Shown: positions 1 through 15,100, counted from the stretch's first letter. The stretch: DNA of 64,000 bases from Rhopalosiphum padi (GCF_020882245.1 NC_083597.1:38294652-38358651), one strand, 5' to 3'. Notes: generated from the sequence alone by a model not told the origin. Numbers and translations are program-made.

Positions 1-3000
1 TGGCGTACCCGGTATTCTGTAGGTGAAGTATTTTAAGTGATTACTAATAAAACTTTTAGAGCGTATGACAGAAAAAGCTGTCACGTACATGACTGACTAA
101 AAACGAAGAAAAAACGAATCGTTGTAAAACTAATAAACTAAACGCCATTCTGCCTTTTCAAATTTAAAATAAATAAATAGAATCACATTAATATTACTCG
201 TTTCAGGTTTGATTATGTATCTACTCGGAAAAGTAAAAAAAAAAAAAAAAAAAATTACATTTTTAAATGCTCATGGTTTACGTGAATAGAATGATACGTG
301 CGCAGAATCTGATGTTTCATAAAAATCTTCGACGGACGACAATCGAAAAACTGTACGTCGTAAACAAATCATTTTTTTTTTAAGTAATATATGTAGATAT
401 ATATATATATATATATATATTGATGCTATAATTTTAATAATGTTTATAGGTTTTTCGATCGTGTGTTTACAGACTACACGCTGTGAAAAAATAAACAAAC
501 TTCCAGTCTCTACAAAAACGGACGTCAACAGGTATTCAAATAATCAAATATCATATATTATTTATCGTGTGTTTAGGACCGCACTGCAATAGCAGTTCCA
601 CAATAATAACTGTGCAGTAGTAGACCCTTCTTTGGTTTGTTCAGTTTTTTAATAAACTGTTTGCAATATTTACCTACGACTGTATTAATATATTATGCTT
701 TTAACTATTACGTATATGCTGTTTCGTAAATAATTTGGACTTGATGTGCTGGAACCTTTGTGTTACTATTGTAAAATTTATTTGATTTATTTTTCCCCCT
801 CTCATCGTTATATTTGTATTGTATTTATATGCGCAACTTTCAAACAAATACACTTTTAATTTGTGTAAATCGAGTGTAATCGTAATGTTTTTAATAATCT
901 CTGCACTATACAATGGCCACCACTGCGTATTCAAATACCCAAATGGCAAATGGTTATACGGTTTTAGCAGCCAGTGCGTTAGGATAACGAACAATTTTAG
1001 GCTGCCGACGATTAAAATCAACGTGAGTTAATAATTTTTTATATTCCGCTTATTTACTTTATAGAAGTTTGGGTGATTCTTAATAAATAAAAAAAAGATA
1101 GCAGAAACGTTATGTCGATTAAAATTAATTCTAAAATCCGAGCGTTTATGTTCATTATTTCAATGTTTACGGCCAAATATATTATTTAACAGTGAACGAA
1201 TATTCTTGCTTTAATATTTCACGAATCAGGCGTTTAGGGCAAGGAACTTGATGAATTTGATTTTTTTTTTTTTGCTTTTGCTCTAATGCGTTGTTTTCTT
1301 TATACAAAACGTATTCACGGGATGTAGAATATTTAATGGTATAATTTTTATTTTGAATTTAATGGAAATTAGAACTATACACTATACTATATAGTCTATA
1401 ATTGTAAGTAATTACTTATAATATTTTTTAGATAACATTCGGTAGTGTCATGCGTTTTATACTTTCTAAGGTAGTATTTATAACGCGTTTTTTTGTTAAT
1501 AACTCATAATATTCAAAAAGTTTCTAAAATAATCATAAAGTATTTAATATTCAAAATATATTTACGACTTTAGACATTACGATTGTGATAAATCAAATAT
1601 TTCTTTTTTAATCTTTTAATTATAATATATTATTATAAGGGTATGGCTAAACGAAGGACATTGGATATTTAGTGAATACATAATTAAATTACCTTAACGG
1701 GAGGCCGTATTAACACGGCGAATCGTGTAGGCAATTTTGCAGCATTCATGCGTAGCACAAGCTCACATAATAAATCGAAAAGAAAATAACATTATCGGAT
1801 TAGCTGCATGCTGTTTTATCAATAAACCTCAATGACTAAATTATAGTTGAAATTACGTTGAACGTTTCTCGGGTGAAATGCATAAATGGTCCTAAACCCA
1901 CGGGGTGGTTAATCCTGCTGAAAGAAAACCTTCAAAATCCTCAAACCAGTTTGTTTCACTATAACAAGAGATTATATTGAAATAATCTTAGAGATTAAAT
2001 AATACCAAAATATATGGAGCATAGGCCATCGTGTAGCGTTCACATATTTGTTTCTACTATTACAAAACTTGCAGAATAAAGAAATAAATACGTTTTATGC
2101 TAAAACAAAACTAATATTGTAATTTTTTTGTATATAATTGTATGTTTTTAAGTTTTTTCTTTTTTAATCGCAAGGCATATTTATTCTATTTTTTTACTTT
2201 TTGATATATATTTTATCAATATTTTTTCTACTGACATTTTCATTTCATTTATATAATATTATAAGGAATCATTCATGGCAAAAAATCTTATTTTACTACC
2301 TATAAGCGGCCATTACTGATATTTCAATATATTTACATTTTACATTCAGTGTTCGGTAAACTTCTAACTGATTGAAAACAGTAAACGGTTTGTTGCAATT
2401 TATTTTAATAAATTATTCATTTTTAAATTCAAAATCAAAATAGTTCTAGTATCTTTATTTTCGCAATTAAACAATTTTTTTCTCGTTTTTAATAAATTAA
2501 ATATTAATTTCATATTTGGCGACTTTTTAGAGCTACAAATCCTCTGCCCTAGTCATATAATAATATGCGTATTTTTTTCTTTTGCATTTTACACAACACA
2601 CAACAGTAATGTATAGTATGTATACCCACCACAACCACCAATTTGTATTTTTTCGTTCAGACACATACATATTTAATATGATATCAAAAATAAAGTATAT
2701 TTGCGACCATTATCTAGTTTCTAATGAAAAATAAAAGGAAACAAATTTTCTGGCCACAATTAACTAGTTATTATCGTAATTTTACTTTGGTATTTAATAC
2801 ATTTAATATTAAATATATTTGAATAAATTAAAGTTAAAAACTACTGTCATTTTGAAAATAACAAACTGAACCTTGTTATATAACTTATTATATCAAATAT
2901 AACATGAAATATAATATGTGGTAATAATCAAAAGTCGGTAATATTCATTCGTGTTTTTTTCTAATTATTTTTCTAATATATTATTTATTTATATGCGTAT

Positions 3001-3420
3001 GTCGTATCACATTAAACAATCAAAAGACTAATTATATTGTCTAGATAAATCTCAGTGTAAATTACAAAAAAAAAAACCTCAGAAACTGCTGGTTCGATTT
3101 TCGATCCAAAAAACTCTTGAGCATAAAAATGAGGTTCACTCGTTTCAAAAATAAAAGTCGTACGCGTATTGCGCTATTGTCTGACGCGTGACGATCTATC
3201 TGAAAATATGCAGTAAAATTTCAAAGTTCGAAAACGTTTTCGAACACATTACTCCAAAAATCAGAATTCGAATAAATTTACGGTAGTACATGGCATAGTA
3301 TAATATATAGTGAATGTTATTAAGGTATGCGTATTGTTGTTGGTGGACAGGAATTCTAGTTTAAGTTTTTCGTCGTGAATTTCGTTATCGGACCACATTT
3401 ACGCTGCAGTTGCGGAGTGG
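1..3420. other. AT-rich intergenic DNA, no gene seen
   Basis: No supported coding region on either strand. The few open frames are short, low in complexity and lack recognisable motifs. Simple sequence includes a poly-A run near 236-254 and an (AT)n tract near 397-420. I see no RNA gene or clear transposon terminus here. Confidence 0.6.
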
Positions 3421-4345
3421 ATGAACATAATAATAATAATTTATAGTCAAGTTGTCGAGGCAACAGGGACGCGAGACGTCGTCGAGTCAGCGGTCGCCGT
3501 GTGCTTCATTTTTACGTGCACACACGTATGCATTATATACGTATACATACTTTATGAATGTGCATAATATGAAATCAAATTTCTGGCAAACTACGGCGGC
3601 GGCGACGAGACTGCGGCGTATATTTTAGCTGCTGCTGTTGCGATGACTCATCGCCGCCTCGTGGACGAAATTACGTTATTATTATTATTGTTTTATATAG
3701 TGCGTGTCGTCGTGATATTTCCAAACGACCGCAGGCCGAGAGGTCGTTGCCAAAAATCGTCGAAAACCCATCGTCTCTCCGTGAAAACATTGCACGCTTT
3801 TTTGGACGCGATACAAAAAGCCGAAAACGTTTCGTTGGCCAATGGCGACGACCACGGCGGCGCGGCGGTTTCAGACGATCACCTATGTATATATACCATG
3901 TACAAATATTACACATACACATACATAATAATACAATTTTTTTACAGGTACCCGACCGTTCTGTACGTTTTCAGAATCGGCCATCAGTGGACACTGACAA
4001 TTTCAACTTACATTTTTCTTTCGACAACTAGCGATTTGTCGTTTAAATAAAAGTCCATCGCACTCTACCCCGGTGATATTGTTGTTCTTATCCAATAGTT
4101 GATTTGTCGATGTTTGCACTTAGTTTCCGCCTGCACTCGCAATCCGCGTCTGTTTATGCATATATATTTTTTTTTTAAATAGGACACTGAAACAATGTCA
4201 CTTCGATAAGCTCTGGCTGAATCGCAAGTTGAAATATATTTTTTCAAGTGTTTCGCGGTGACATGTGTACTGCATCTAAACACACAATAGAAATATACAT
4301 TATTATAGCATCTGGAGACTCCAACACAAATAGATACGCACACAC
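3421..4345. other. CpG-richer segment with overlapping short ORFs, possible promoter or untranslated exon
   Basis: This stretch is clearly richer in G, C and CpG than its flanks. Open frames of 83-135 codons overlap on both strands (for example plus 3643-4050), as GC-richer DNA produces by chance. None has a recognisable domain. CpG-rich islands in this window otherwise coincide with gene 5' ends, so this could be the 5' region of a gene off the left edge or an unrecognised untranslated exon. That is inference only. Confidence 0.25.
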
Positions 4346-7300
4346 ATTAACATTAACCGTTTCGAAAACGCGTTTAAGACGTCTGCGGTGTACCAGAGCG
4401 ACGGTTTTACAATGTATAATATTATTACTTACAAATTGAGACGGAATTATTTATTTTCATATCAGTTTTATAATATATAATCGTCCATAATCAATCAAAT
4501 CGAATTGCGATATTATTTTAGTAATAAAACAAATAACGACTACGCCCCACACAATTTTACGACGGTGGACGTAAATAGCCATTTAGGTATAGGTGCATTG
4601 CATTAATTTACGGGCAGTATCATGAAAAACAAATAAATTTACATTAACACAACATTTACGGGATGTGTAAAACTGTAAACGTTAACGATAATACCTATAT
4701 ATTATATAATATACACTCACTACCAGACTCTTCGCGTGTCAAATGTATAACCGCACCTGGTAAGTAATACTTTATTACTAAAAGTATACGGATAGACGAA
4801 CATGGTTACCTAGCATGGTTTTTACGGATTACGAGTTGATGAATTTATTATTTCACTTCTACTTACGTATGCAGATATTCCATTTGTATTTTGTACAGGA
4901 GATTTTATAAATCAAAGTAGGCATCTATTAAAGTTGATACCTACTGTTTTATGACTTGTCATTTTAATACTTAATGGGCTGTAAAAACGAAATCGTATTT
5001 TTATTAGCGGTGAAATATAAGTTGTCAAGTCAAAAAGACAAGCTGAAAAAATCGGGTAATACATAATCGAATATTAAATAAACAATGCAGTATAATAATA
5101 TGCAGATCAATAAACTACTGAACTTGAAATATTATTCTTATCATTGAAATTGATTTTTTATAATAATTCAAACGTAATACTTCTATCAAAATTTCTGAAA
5201 TTTAGATATTTTTTAGCCCACAGAAACAGTGGTCATTAGGTGATATGGATAGGGTTTAATAATTACACATGTACAATATCTAAGAGATAACTACGAAGCA
5301 ACAATTATATTAAAAGATACTACTTAAATACTCAATAATACATTAGAGAGAGAGTTATATATTATTGAGTAGATTAGCGGCGGTTGATTGAGATGAAAGT
5401 TGTGTTGGGGTCCTAGTTCAATGTTTGCAAAATCAACCAATCTCTTTGTCCTGGGCGTATATTCGGCGTTTAGTGAAAATATTGTTGATGTCGACGTGGA
5501 CCCCGTAATTAGTTCAAATCTTTGGGAATTGAAAAAATATGTGATATATATTTTGTGTGGGCAATTTTAAGTCTAATTTATGATGATAACTTCGAACTTT
5601 CTCAGCGATTTTATAATAACATAACACAATAAATATTGTAAGATTGTTTACATATTTTGTCGAATCGAATGGCTTTATTCATTTTTTATTTTTAGTTTTC
5701 ACATTCTTACGATTTCTCTTCCGCATGCAGCCACTTTATTATTTAAATTTCGAATTAAAAACCTACTACCGAGTGTTTTGTAAAACGTAGTCTAAAAAAA
5801 AAAATTATGATATTATAATATAGCTAGAGTATTCCAGTCGATGAAATCTCATTACTCTCACTGTATCGCTAATGAACAAACAAAACAAAATATACATGTA
5901 TACGTCACATCGTTATATAACATAATCGTTTACATATTATTCGACTATATAAAGCTGTATAATATTATCTGTATATCCTACGCGTTGAGAAGTATGGTAG
6001 AGTAACGGCCCGCACAGAACATATGACTACCCATCTCCTTTGACAAAATATTATTTTAAGATTATTATTTTCTCATCCTACTCCCATAACGGACTTTAAG
6101 TCTTGCACATCAATCGTTTTGATAATGATTGTTACAGAGTTTCAACTGCTACCGCGACCACAGTTTTTCACGACAATACGTTTTAAATCTCTAGAACGAC
6201 AACGGTATAATCAATATAAGCATATATTATATTATTATTTATTATATTAATTTAAATTAATTTCGTACACGTATGAATACTGGCTACCTCGCAGAGAAGA
6301 CAGCTGGTTATATACAACACTGATTCCACAAACGATATTACACTACACAATATATAATTATAGTATTACAATATGTGCCGCCTTGTGTACATTATATTTG
6401 AACAATTATAATATTGAATTGAGGTTATAGTTTAGTTTAATCGCACAGAAATGTATAAGTATACTTAGAATGTAGCAACAATCTTTGTTTTGACAGAGGG
6501 ACACGTAAATAACTTGTAATTTTTATTTTTATATTATTTTTGTAACTTGAATTTTATATCTTCACAGAACACTTCACAAATATAGTACAAGATATCTCAA
6601 GAATTTAAAATTAAAAATCAGAATTTGAATGAATTTATTATAAAAAAAAAAAAATAGAGATGATTATGCTTGATGAATCGCACTATATAACAATGTTTCA
6701 ACTTAGAATTGAATGAGAGCTAACATCTCTATGTCAATAATGCTATATTATGTTCCTTCATGAAATACACTCTCACTTTTAGTCCTAAATATTGTTATCC
6801 GTCAGAACTTCTCTCCAATAATACTATAATCCGATAAACCTACCCTGGACTATAGCCTCATCCAAACTTACATTAATTTATATATATATATATATATAAG
6901 ATAACGCTTGTCGTTTACCAACAGACTATTTCATTATTCATAGTAGGTAACCAAGAGCAAAACTTGTCGGTAACATTCTATCAGGTTACAGACACTTTTG
7001 ATGTGTCATACTTAATATCCTAAATAAACCGCCAGAGGTCCGACCAGCTAATTGTGTGTACTAATTTCTAATATCTATGTGTATATGGTCTTGTTTAAAT
7101 TTTCTCGCTTTTTTTTTTATAAAAGGATTGCCTATTTAATATTTTCAATCTAAATTAATATAAATTAGTTTTAATGTGTTTGGACGGTTTATTTTCGATC
7201 CTTCCCGAAGTTATCACCATTTTTCTGTGCGATGTTTGGTACCAGAGACACGAGATAATTAAAATATCTAGTCAAGATATAATGAGGACCTATTGTGTAC

Positions 7301-8246
7301 CTACATCATAACGGCCGAGTGGCGGCGAGGAATGATTGATGCTCCATCACGTAAAAAGTAATCAACCCGATCTCAGTACAATAATTATATTATGCATAAT
7401 AACTCGAATTCACGTATAATAATTTGATTTATTTTGTATTCAAACAACACGGCAACCAAAATATTATGCAAAACCTAGCCTAAGCGGGGTGCTGGTCGGA
7501 TTTCCCGAATCGAAACAAATCCTATGATTTCCTATCATAATTATATACCTACTATAATATCATTTACTTTTCCCCTCTGAATTCACTCCCTACCGCAATA
7601 ACACTGTAACGCAACACAACTATAGTTTATCGTATATCCGATCTATACATCATATAGAATAAAATATTGTATACTACCATTTATGAATAATATATACGAC
7701 GCCTATGATAATGCACAGTGCTACCATTAATGTTTATAATATGTCACTCAAATATTTTCTAAAAATTTATTTTTGGATTTTCCAGACTTGATACGGACGC
7801 TATCGTTCAAGAATTTTTTCGACAAAATGTTATCACACTACAACACACCTCTGTGTTTGGATATTATTATGCATAATATAATCTAACCATACAACGTTAC
7901 CGCGGCATTATAAAACTTGTCTTACTGTGGAATTCGCGGACGAAATCTAAATTGTTTTAAAAAACAAGCGATTCACTGAAAAGTGGCGTGACCAAGAATT
8001 TTCAATAAAAGGGTACGTTATCTTAAAATTAATTGTACATTTCTACGAATTCCAGGGGCAGAACCAAAGACGCGCAAAAAGCGGATCCTTATAGGAGTTA
8101 GAGTGTTAATATAGTTTATAAACCATGGACAAAAATATAAAAGTATTAAGTAGGTATATCGCGTTTACAGCTTTATAATATGCAGATAGATTCACTCTAT
8201 ATATTTGTCGATGCAGTGTATAATATAAATGTTAAGGTACGTTTTC

Positions 8247-8322
8247 CCCGAAGCGTTAATCACAGTCTAGACGTCGACTATATCCGATGTCGACACTAGA
8301 CGCCACGTCAAGTCACTTCGGG
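8247..8322. repeat. Imperfect inverted repeat (hairpin) of about 76 bp
   Basis: Two nested inverted pairs are visible. The outer pair is CCCGAAG and CTTCGGG at the two ends. The inner pair is GTCTAGACGTCGAC and GTCGACACTAGAC around a 10-base loop. The inner stem is interrupted by a one-base offset. It is GC-rich compared with its flanks. It could be a very short MITE remnant or a regulatory hairpin, and nothing nearby gives it a function. Confidence 0.45.
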
Positions 8323-11309
8323 TAAGACATATTGATGCAGTTCAAAACCGTTTCTGATAAATGCCAACGCCCATGTTTGCTGATATAAGTATTCGTAATA
8401 AAAAATATAAAAATTGTATTAATTATTTAAGCATCTCTCTAGGAAGAGCTGGAAATACATATTGCTGGACGTTCCGTGTAATTTTGATTTATTAGACGGA
8501 AAAAATTATTGAATAGTTCAATAATACACAACAATAACTCAAATATTAAGGTAATAGGTGAATTAAAAAATAAAATAAATACGATTTAAGAGATAATAAT
8601 TATCAGCTACCTTCCCCCCATCACTGACGACCACGACTTAGCTGCTGGCTGCCGACTATATTTCTTTATGGTACAATTACGGCCAGCAGGTGACTCCAAT
8701 ATTTACCTTTCTCCAAAGTTTGATTATTAATCGTCCCGGTTTACCTTTTTCGCTAGTGCACATCTATAATATATATTATAACGTTGTGCAGTGGCGAAAT
8801 AAGTCGTGATCACCTCCGGCCAGATGACACAAATCACCCTTTCCCAGAAGATTATGCACCGAGTGGCATGTTAACTATTGAGGCAGATGCTTAAAGTCAC
8901 ACTTATAATAATATATTAATCATTAAATTTATTTTACATGAAGTAGGAACAGACTGCAGCTGTATGTGCATACATGTGCACGTGCATATATGCGCATATC
9001 TGCGGCCGTTATTTAAGAATTAAAATTATATGTACTTATAATATTTATAAGTAGCTTAGTTAGTTTTTTATAAATAAAAACTATGATAAAAGAAAATTTG
9101 AGAAAAACCATGGTCAATAATAATCACATAACTGCGATGTCTGTATAAGGATTTTCACTAAAACATTATATAAATGTCTATCAAGTATTAATATATGATT
9201 CGTATTGGTTCGTCTTTAAGCCACGGCAACAAATATGTGCATTTTTTGGAAGGCAGCTGTAACCCTCAAGTGTGTCTGGCAATGTTGCTATATAATTTGG
9301 TACACAGCTCAGACAATCTGAATATATCGTATCATCGGTATTCTGATGAACATCAAGCGATATTTGGGTACGCGTTTGTTGCAAAAGTAATCAATCTGTC
9401 ATACAGAAACGCGCTTTGCATAATTCCGAAACACGCATTACTACAAATCCTCATAAAAACATATCCGTTTTATTTAACTATACAAATATATTAGATGTGT
9501 GTGTGTGTGATGAGTGTAACTATATTTCGCATAAAATATATAAATAAGTAAATACTAAATATTACATACCGGCTATATATTATACATACGTCATCCATAA
9601 TACATACATGCTTACAAACTATGAAATATGATTCAGAAAAAAAATTGCATGTATTTTTCATGGAAACATTGGTAACTCATTATGCTAATGGTTTGGAATA
9701 ATATTATAATTATTGTGCTCTATGATCATAATATATAAAACGTATAAATATCATATAAAATATTGTTGGTCAAAACGAATCTCCAGCATTGATAAAATTA
9801 ATTTTATTTTCCATAACTTCGTTAATTCAATTACTGAATTACCCATACTAATTGTTAAATTTATAATAAAAGTGTGGCATTAATTTAGTATAATGTAATA
9901 ATTAATAAATTAACAACGATGAAAATATCACCCATCGCATATAGTACCACCCATGAAGTTAAAATCCCCTTTGAAAATAAAAACGCGTGCACCTATATAA
10001 CTTTTGGATTATTAATCAAACAATTAAACTTTGAGTGTGTAAACACAGACAGTTTATAATTAGTTACTACTCGGTTTGCTCACGAACCGTCTGGGGGGTG
10101 GGATAAGAGTCAACCAAGGCTCCCCGTCGACCCAAGCCGACCCCTGGGGGCTACGCCCCTTTGCATCTTTAAATTTAATATTTTAATTTAAAATGTATAA
10201 CTTTTTATATAACAGAAGCATAATATTATTAGTTTTATGATGGGTGTATAATTAATAAAAATAAAGTAAATTGAAAAAATAAAATAAATAGTTATAATAT
10301 ATTATATATAATGTATTAAATATATTAAGTCTAACTGCATTAAATGGTTTATGCCTCGGAACATTTTAGTACATTCTCAGATTTAAGCCTTTTTTTTATC
10401 TGCGGATTAACAATAATAGTTATATGAGTGTAAATATGTAATCGTATGTGTGCTTCTATACACACGAAAGTGTGTCAGTGGAACGTAATTTTTTATCATT
10501 TTAGTGGCACTGCGTTAAAGGTACAAAACCAACCTTATAGCTGACACGTTAATAAATGGCTGGGAAAAAAATCGAGCAGAAAGGTACTTTCAAAACGTGT
10601 GTAAATAATCCTCGTCATGCGCGGTATACATAAATACTCACAGAACGTCGTTTCGGTAAATTTGCCATTATTTAGGCTCCTAAAGTTTTTATCTACTCGC
10701 CTGACCGCACATAAATTTGTTTCAGCAATTAAAACATTTTAAATCCCAGTGACCCGATCAAATTTCGTTTTTAATTTATGGATCATAAAACTTCCACCTA
10801 CTCTGAGTTGCACAAAATATATATAGGAACAACGTACTCGATACAATTTAATACCTATTAATATTATATAACTCACGACGCTGCTTAATTATATAGATAC
10901 CTAGTTAGGTTATCATATAATATCATCTAAATAATAATGTAATATAATTTAATAGGTAGGTACGTATAATTATACAAAAAATTGCACGCAGTCTCTTTAA
11001 AAATGTATTTTTCAAACGACCATTAAACATAAATACACGTACAGTAATTATATATTCCGGGTGCAGGTCGCACGCGCGCGTGTTAAACAAACAACTGTGT
11101 GTACAAAGTTGCGTTATTCGTAACGACAAAAGTTTGGTATTGGTATACATATAAATATATAATTATATTATGTATAATCACCTCCCGACACGCGACACCC
11201 AACTGTGACTCGCAGCACTGCAGGAGTATGAATGGGTTATTTTATGTTTGTGCGTTTATTGTACTTGCGTAATATTATAACGGACATATATGTATAATAC
11301 ATAGAAAGC

Positions 11310-11420
11310 TCCACAACGGACACCTCGGATCCGAATAGCAGACGGATTTTTGAGGAAAAACAGCAAACTAAACCTTCCGAATAGCGGACAAAATTGCAGT
11401 TTCCAATGTATACGTCGAAT
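11310..11420. repeat. Dispersed repeat fragment with GAATAGC-GACA motifs
   Basis: The motif GAATAGCGGACAAAATTGCA occurs here together with a second GAATAGCAGAC. A related pair (AAATAGCAGACA and AAATAGCGTACAAAATTGCA) recurs near 31,860-31,910. Repeated AATAGCGGACA phrases of this kind are found in pogo/mariner-like MITEs of insects (established knowledge, family assignment tentative). No complete element boundaries were found. Confidence 0.35.
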
Positions 11421-12140
11421 ACCGTAGTCCTCGAGTTTGGCGATGTGCAAGATTCGCGTAGTTGTACGTGGGCTCGTCGAATACTAGACGTCACTTAAAT
11501 AAATGTAGCTCCTCGGTGAATGAAAAGGTTATGGACATAATAAATTTGAGCGATTCGAGTAAAGTCAATACGTATTAGGAACGTTTAAATTACATATGTG
11601 TATATTAATTATCGAACAACAAGTATAACTTTTAAAGTTAAAGTGTAGGTACAATATGTAGATAAATAGTGTAATTTATTATTATGATGTATTAGTTTAC
11701 TGTATTTTAAATTGACTCTTCGAACTATTATTATAAACTGTAGTCCATATGATAAAATTCTTAGAAAACAATATTTTTTAAATAAAAAAAAATATATTGT
11801 ATTTAAATCGTAATACATAAAAATACATCGAGACGCATCCCATCGCCTCGACACACGAACGGAACGCACAGCATAATCAATAATATAGTCTTATGAAATA
11901 TTTTTTACAAATAATATACACAATTATTAACACATATTATTATGACGTATGTAGGTATGCCTAATAATTAATGAATACACGCCGTATGTCAATACCAACC
12001 GCGTATTTGCCCTCCACGAGTAAGACGGCGTCTTAAAATCGAGTTCAGTCGTCGCGGACTTTGCGGAAGTGGATATCGGCTACGCGCGTGCAGTGTGCAG
12101 ATTATTGCTAGTCAAACGGCAGTCCGTTTTCCGCGGCGTA

Positions 12141-15100
12141 TCACGAAGTCTCCATGAACTCGACGGGCGGCATTGGCGACGACGAAGACTCACGTCCACC
12201 GTTGTCGTGGCCGTGCTCGTCCGCGTCGTCGATGCCGTCGTCGTCGTCGTCGTCCTCGTCGCGATGCGGTCGGCGACGGTGCCTACGGTTGTGCGTTTCC
12301 GACTTGCACGCGGCCGACGCGGACGACGCGTTCTTCCGGCGGCCGGTCGTCGGCGTCTCGATCCTCGTGTTGACGTTCAGCATGCCCATCTGGCCCAGGA
12401 ACAGCACTTCGTTGACCAGCCGCTTGGCGATGATCACCGACTGCCTGTCCATCTGCCGGAGCTCGTTGGCCGCGTACCGGCCGAAACCGTCGTAGTAGTC
12501 GGCCACCGGCGGTTCGGCCGGGTCGCCGCCCACGCCGCCCAATATCTGCGGCTCGTAAAAGTCGGCGGCTCCGGTGGTACCGCTCGAGTACCGGTCCGGT
12601 GGCGGCGGAGGCTGCGACGCTCTGGCAGACGGCCCGTTCTGCACGTCCAACACCCGTCGCCGTCTTTTGGGTCTCTTGACGCCATCTCCGCCGCCACTGC
12701 CGCTCAATACGGTCTGCAAGCTATTGTTGGTCGCTGTGCAGGGTTGCTGGTACTCTGGTTCGGTGGAACACGAATCTTTGTCCTCGGACCCGGCACGGTC
12801 ATCGACGTCTTCGTACACCAAGATGTTTTGTGTCTGAAATTTCATTGATATAACATGTATATTGTATTTAAAAACAGTGCTGTGAATTTGAAGGGAAATG
12901 TATTATTTGTAGTTCACTGTAATATACAAAACTTCCCAGACACAAAGTTTGAATTATAGGTAACTATTATACTAATGAATTCAATTCTTAAACTTTTAAT
13001 TTGCACTTTTAATATTAAATTAAGTATATATTTTTTTTTACAAAGTACGGCGTTTTTTAATTTGTTTATACCTTTTTTTTAAACGTATTTAATAGTTATC
13101 GTCACTTACACATTTTGTAGAAATCAATTTTAATTTTCTCCTCTAAAATATTGTATTATTTTTACACACGTCATAGGTACTAATTATAGAAACATTTTTA
13201 TCAGTATTTTAGTTTTAAAGTCATCATATTATTTCCTATTACACCTAATTACTAAAAATATATTTTCGTTCAAAATATCTATGAACTCAATTCAAAATAC
13301 TTGATAAATTACAGACAAACTAAAATTGAACTAAATTACAATAAATATAGTTTACATGGCAAACAAATAATGTAAACACTTGTAACATTTTACAACATTA
13401 ATAACTAATAATAATGATAAGAAGTAGAATAAAAAAATCAAACAAGAAATGGCTCGTTATTAATTAATTAGTTATTTTATTAATACATTATTAATTAAAA
13501 GCTTCATTATTATGTTGTATTGAATATCGTATAATACCAATAATTTCCAATATCATGATTTTATGTAGGTATGTTAACTGAGATGTAGGTAGTTAAGTGT
13601 CAAAGCATGTATACGTACAATAGAATTATAACAATTTAAGAAGAATGTATCAACAATAATAAAGTTTCATAGAAGCAATATACAAAATACAGAAATAAAA
13701 TATAATAATATAATATGCGCGCAACTAATATACCAACATTATTATTTTGTATATTATATTATAGTCTACATTTATGATTTATTTTATTAATATGCACTAG
13801 AAAATTTTAATAAATATATGTCAGTAGGTAATATATAATAATTATGTAGTGCAATGTAAATTATTAAACTCAACTTTAATATCACTATTTATTTGTAAAA
13901 ATGCGATAAATCGCGAATGACACTATTTTGAAATTATGACGTCCCTAATTGTCTATAAGTATTGCTAGTCATGTAAATACATTCATTATATTTGCATGGG
14001 TTGTATAATATTATTTCGACGAGATGCATATCTCTTATTATAATATAGTTATTGGGACCAATTCAATTTAATTCTAATAGAAAACATTATTCAACACACT
14101 TATAATATGATATCACGATAGATTACACCGAAAAAGGCTTAATTATACTTTTGTCGATAGCAAATTGAGATACGAGTAAATAACATACAGATTTCCGTGA
14201 ACCAATTATTATTAGTGTTCAAAACTGTTTGATAATATTACTTTAATATTTTCTTGTAACAATATGATGATTTTTACCATGTTTATCATAATAATATGAT
14301 ATATTATGATAATTATTCGAATACTCAAAGTACCTATCAGGTCTATTATTTAATTGACTAATCGTCTTTAAAATTACTTTCAATGCTCTACAAATCTAGG
14401 GTTCAACCCGCACCCCCCTCGTCTTTAATCAAGGAAAGTAAACATATAAGCATACCATGTATGGTTTTAACACATTTTCAAGCATTTAACACATATTTTT
14501 ATTACAAACGCGAATCATGAAATTTAAAAACAATAATAAATATCCCACGCATATAAAGGTTGATCTTTCTACACAATACAATCCTACTTGATTCAAAGAT
14601 GTGTATGTTTCAAAATAAAATTATTTTTATTTAAAATACATTTATTTATAAAATACTAAATGTTGTATCATATACATGATACATATCATATACACCTATC
14701 GCAATTACTACCTATATTATTTTTTACATAATACAGTACATCGGGCCCTTCACTGAACACAACATTATGAGTGTACACCTATTACCTATCTAGCAAAGAA
14801 CCTCAAAATATAACAAATATACGGCTATATGGCAATATCGCATCATTCCGAAATATTATATATTTATGCACTATAGAAAGAAAACGCGTAAAATATACAC
14901 ATTACTATGTAAGATGTCAATAAATAGGTACCTAGTTAGAGGAAATTCGAATTTGAAAGTGAGAAATGAGATTGTGAGAGAGTTACGATATAGTCATCCT
15001 TATAATTCTTATCTAATATTTATAGTAACAGAAATAAAAAATTACTACCATAAAAATACATTCATATTATAATATATATTATATAAAAATATATTTATGG

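Larger units (their letters stand above)
4346..12140. other. Long AT-rich intergenic region
   Basis: No gene is supported. Contents noted: an (AT)n tract near 6883-6898, an imperfect hairpin at 8247-8322, a GC-rich patch near 10,080-10,160 resembling a transposon-terminus remnant, and a dispersed repeat fragment near 11,310-11,420. Several open frames of 60-99 codons (for example 9181-9494 on both strands) have no domain and no splice context. The left-facing MADF-BESS gene ends at 12,141, so its 3' UTR lies at the right edge. A plus-strand TTTATT near 11,677 would be an AATAAA signal on that strand. Confidence 0.5.

Noticed and set aside
9181..9494. Overlapping frames on both strands (67 and 99 codons)
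   Set aside because: No domain, no splice-site context, and equal coding appearance on both strands.
12069..12848. Long plus-strand frame (259 codons) and others opposite the MADF-BESS last exon
   Set aside because: Antisense shadows of a GC-rich coding exon. The minus frame continues the MADF gene in phase with a BESS motif, and the plus frame is Val/Arg-rich with no domain.
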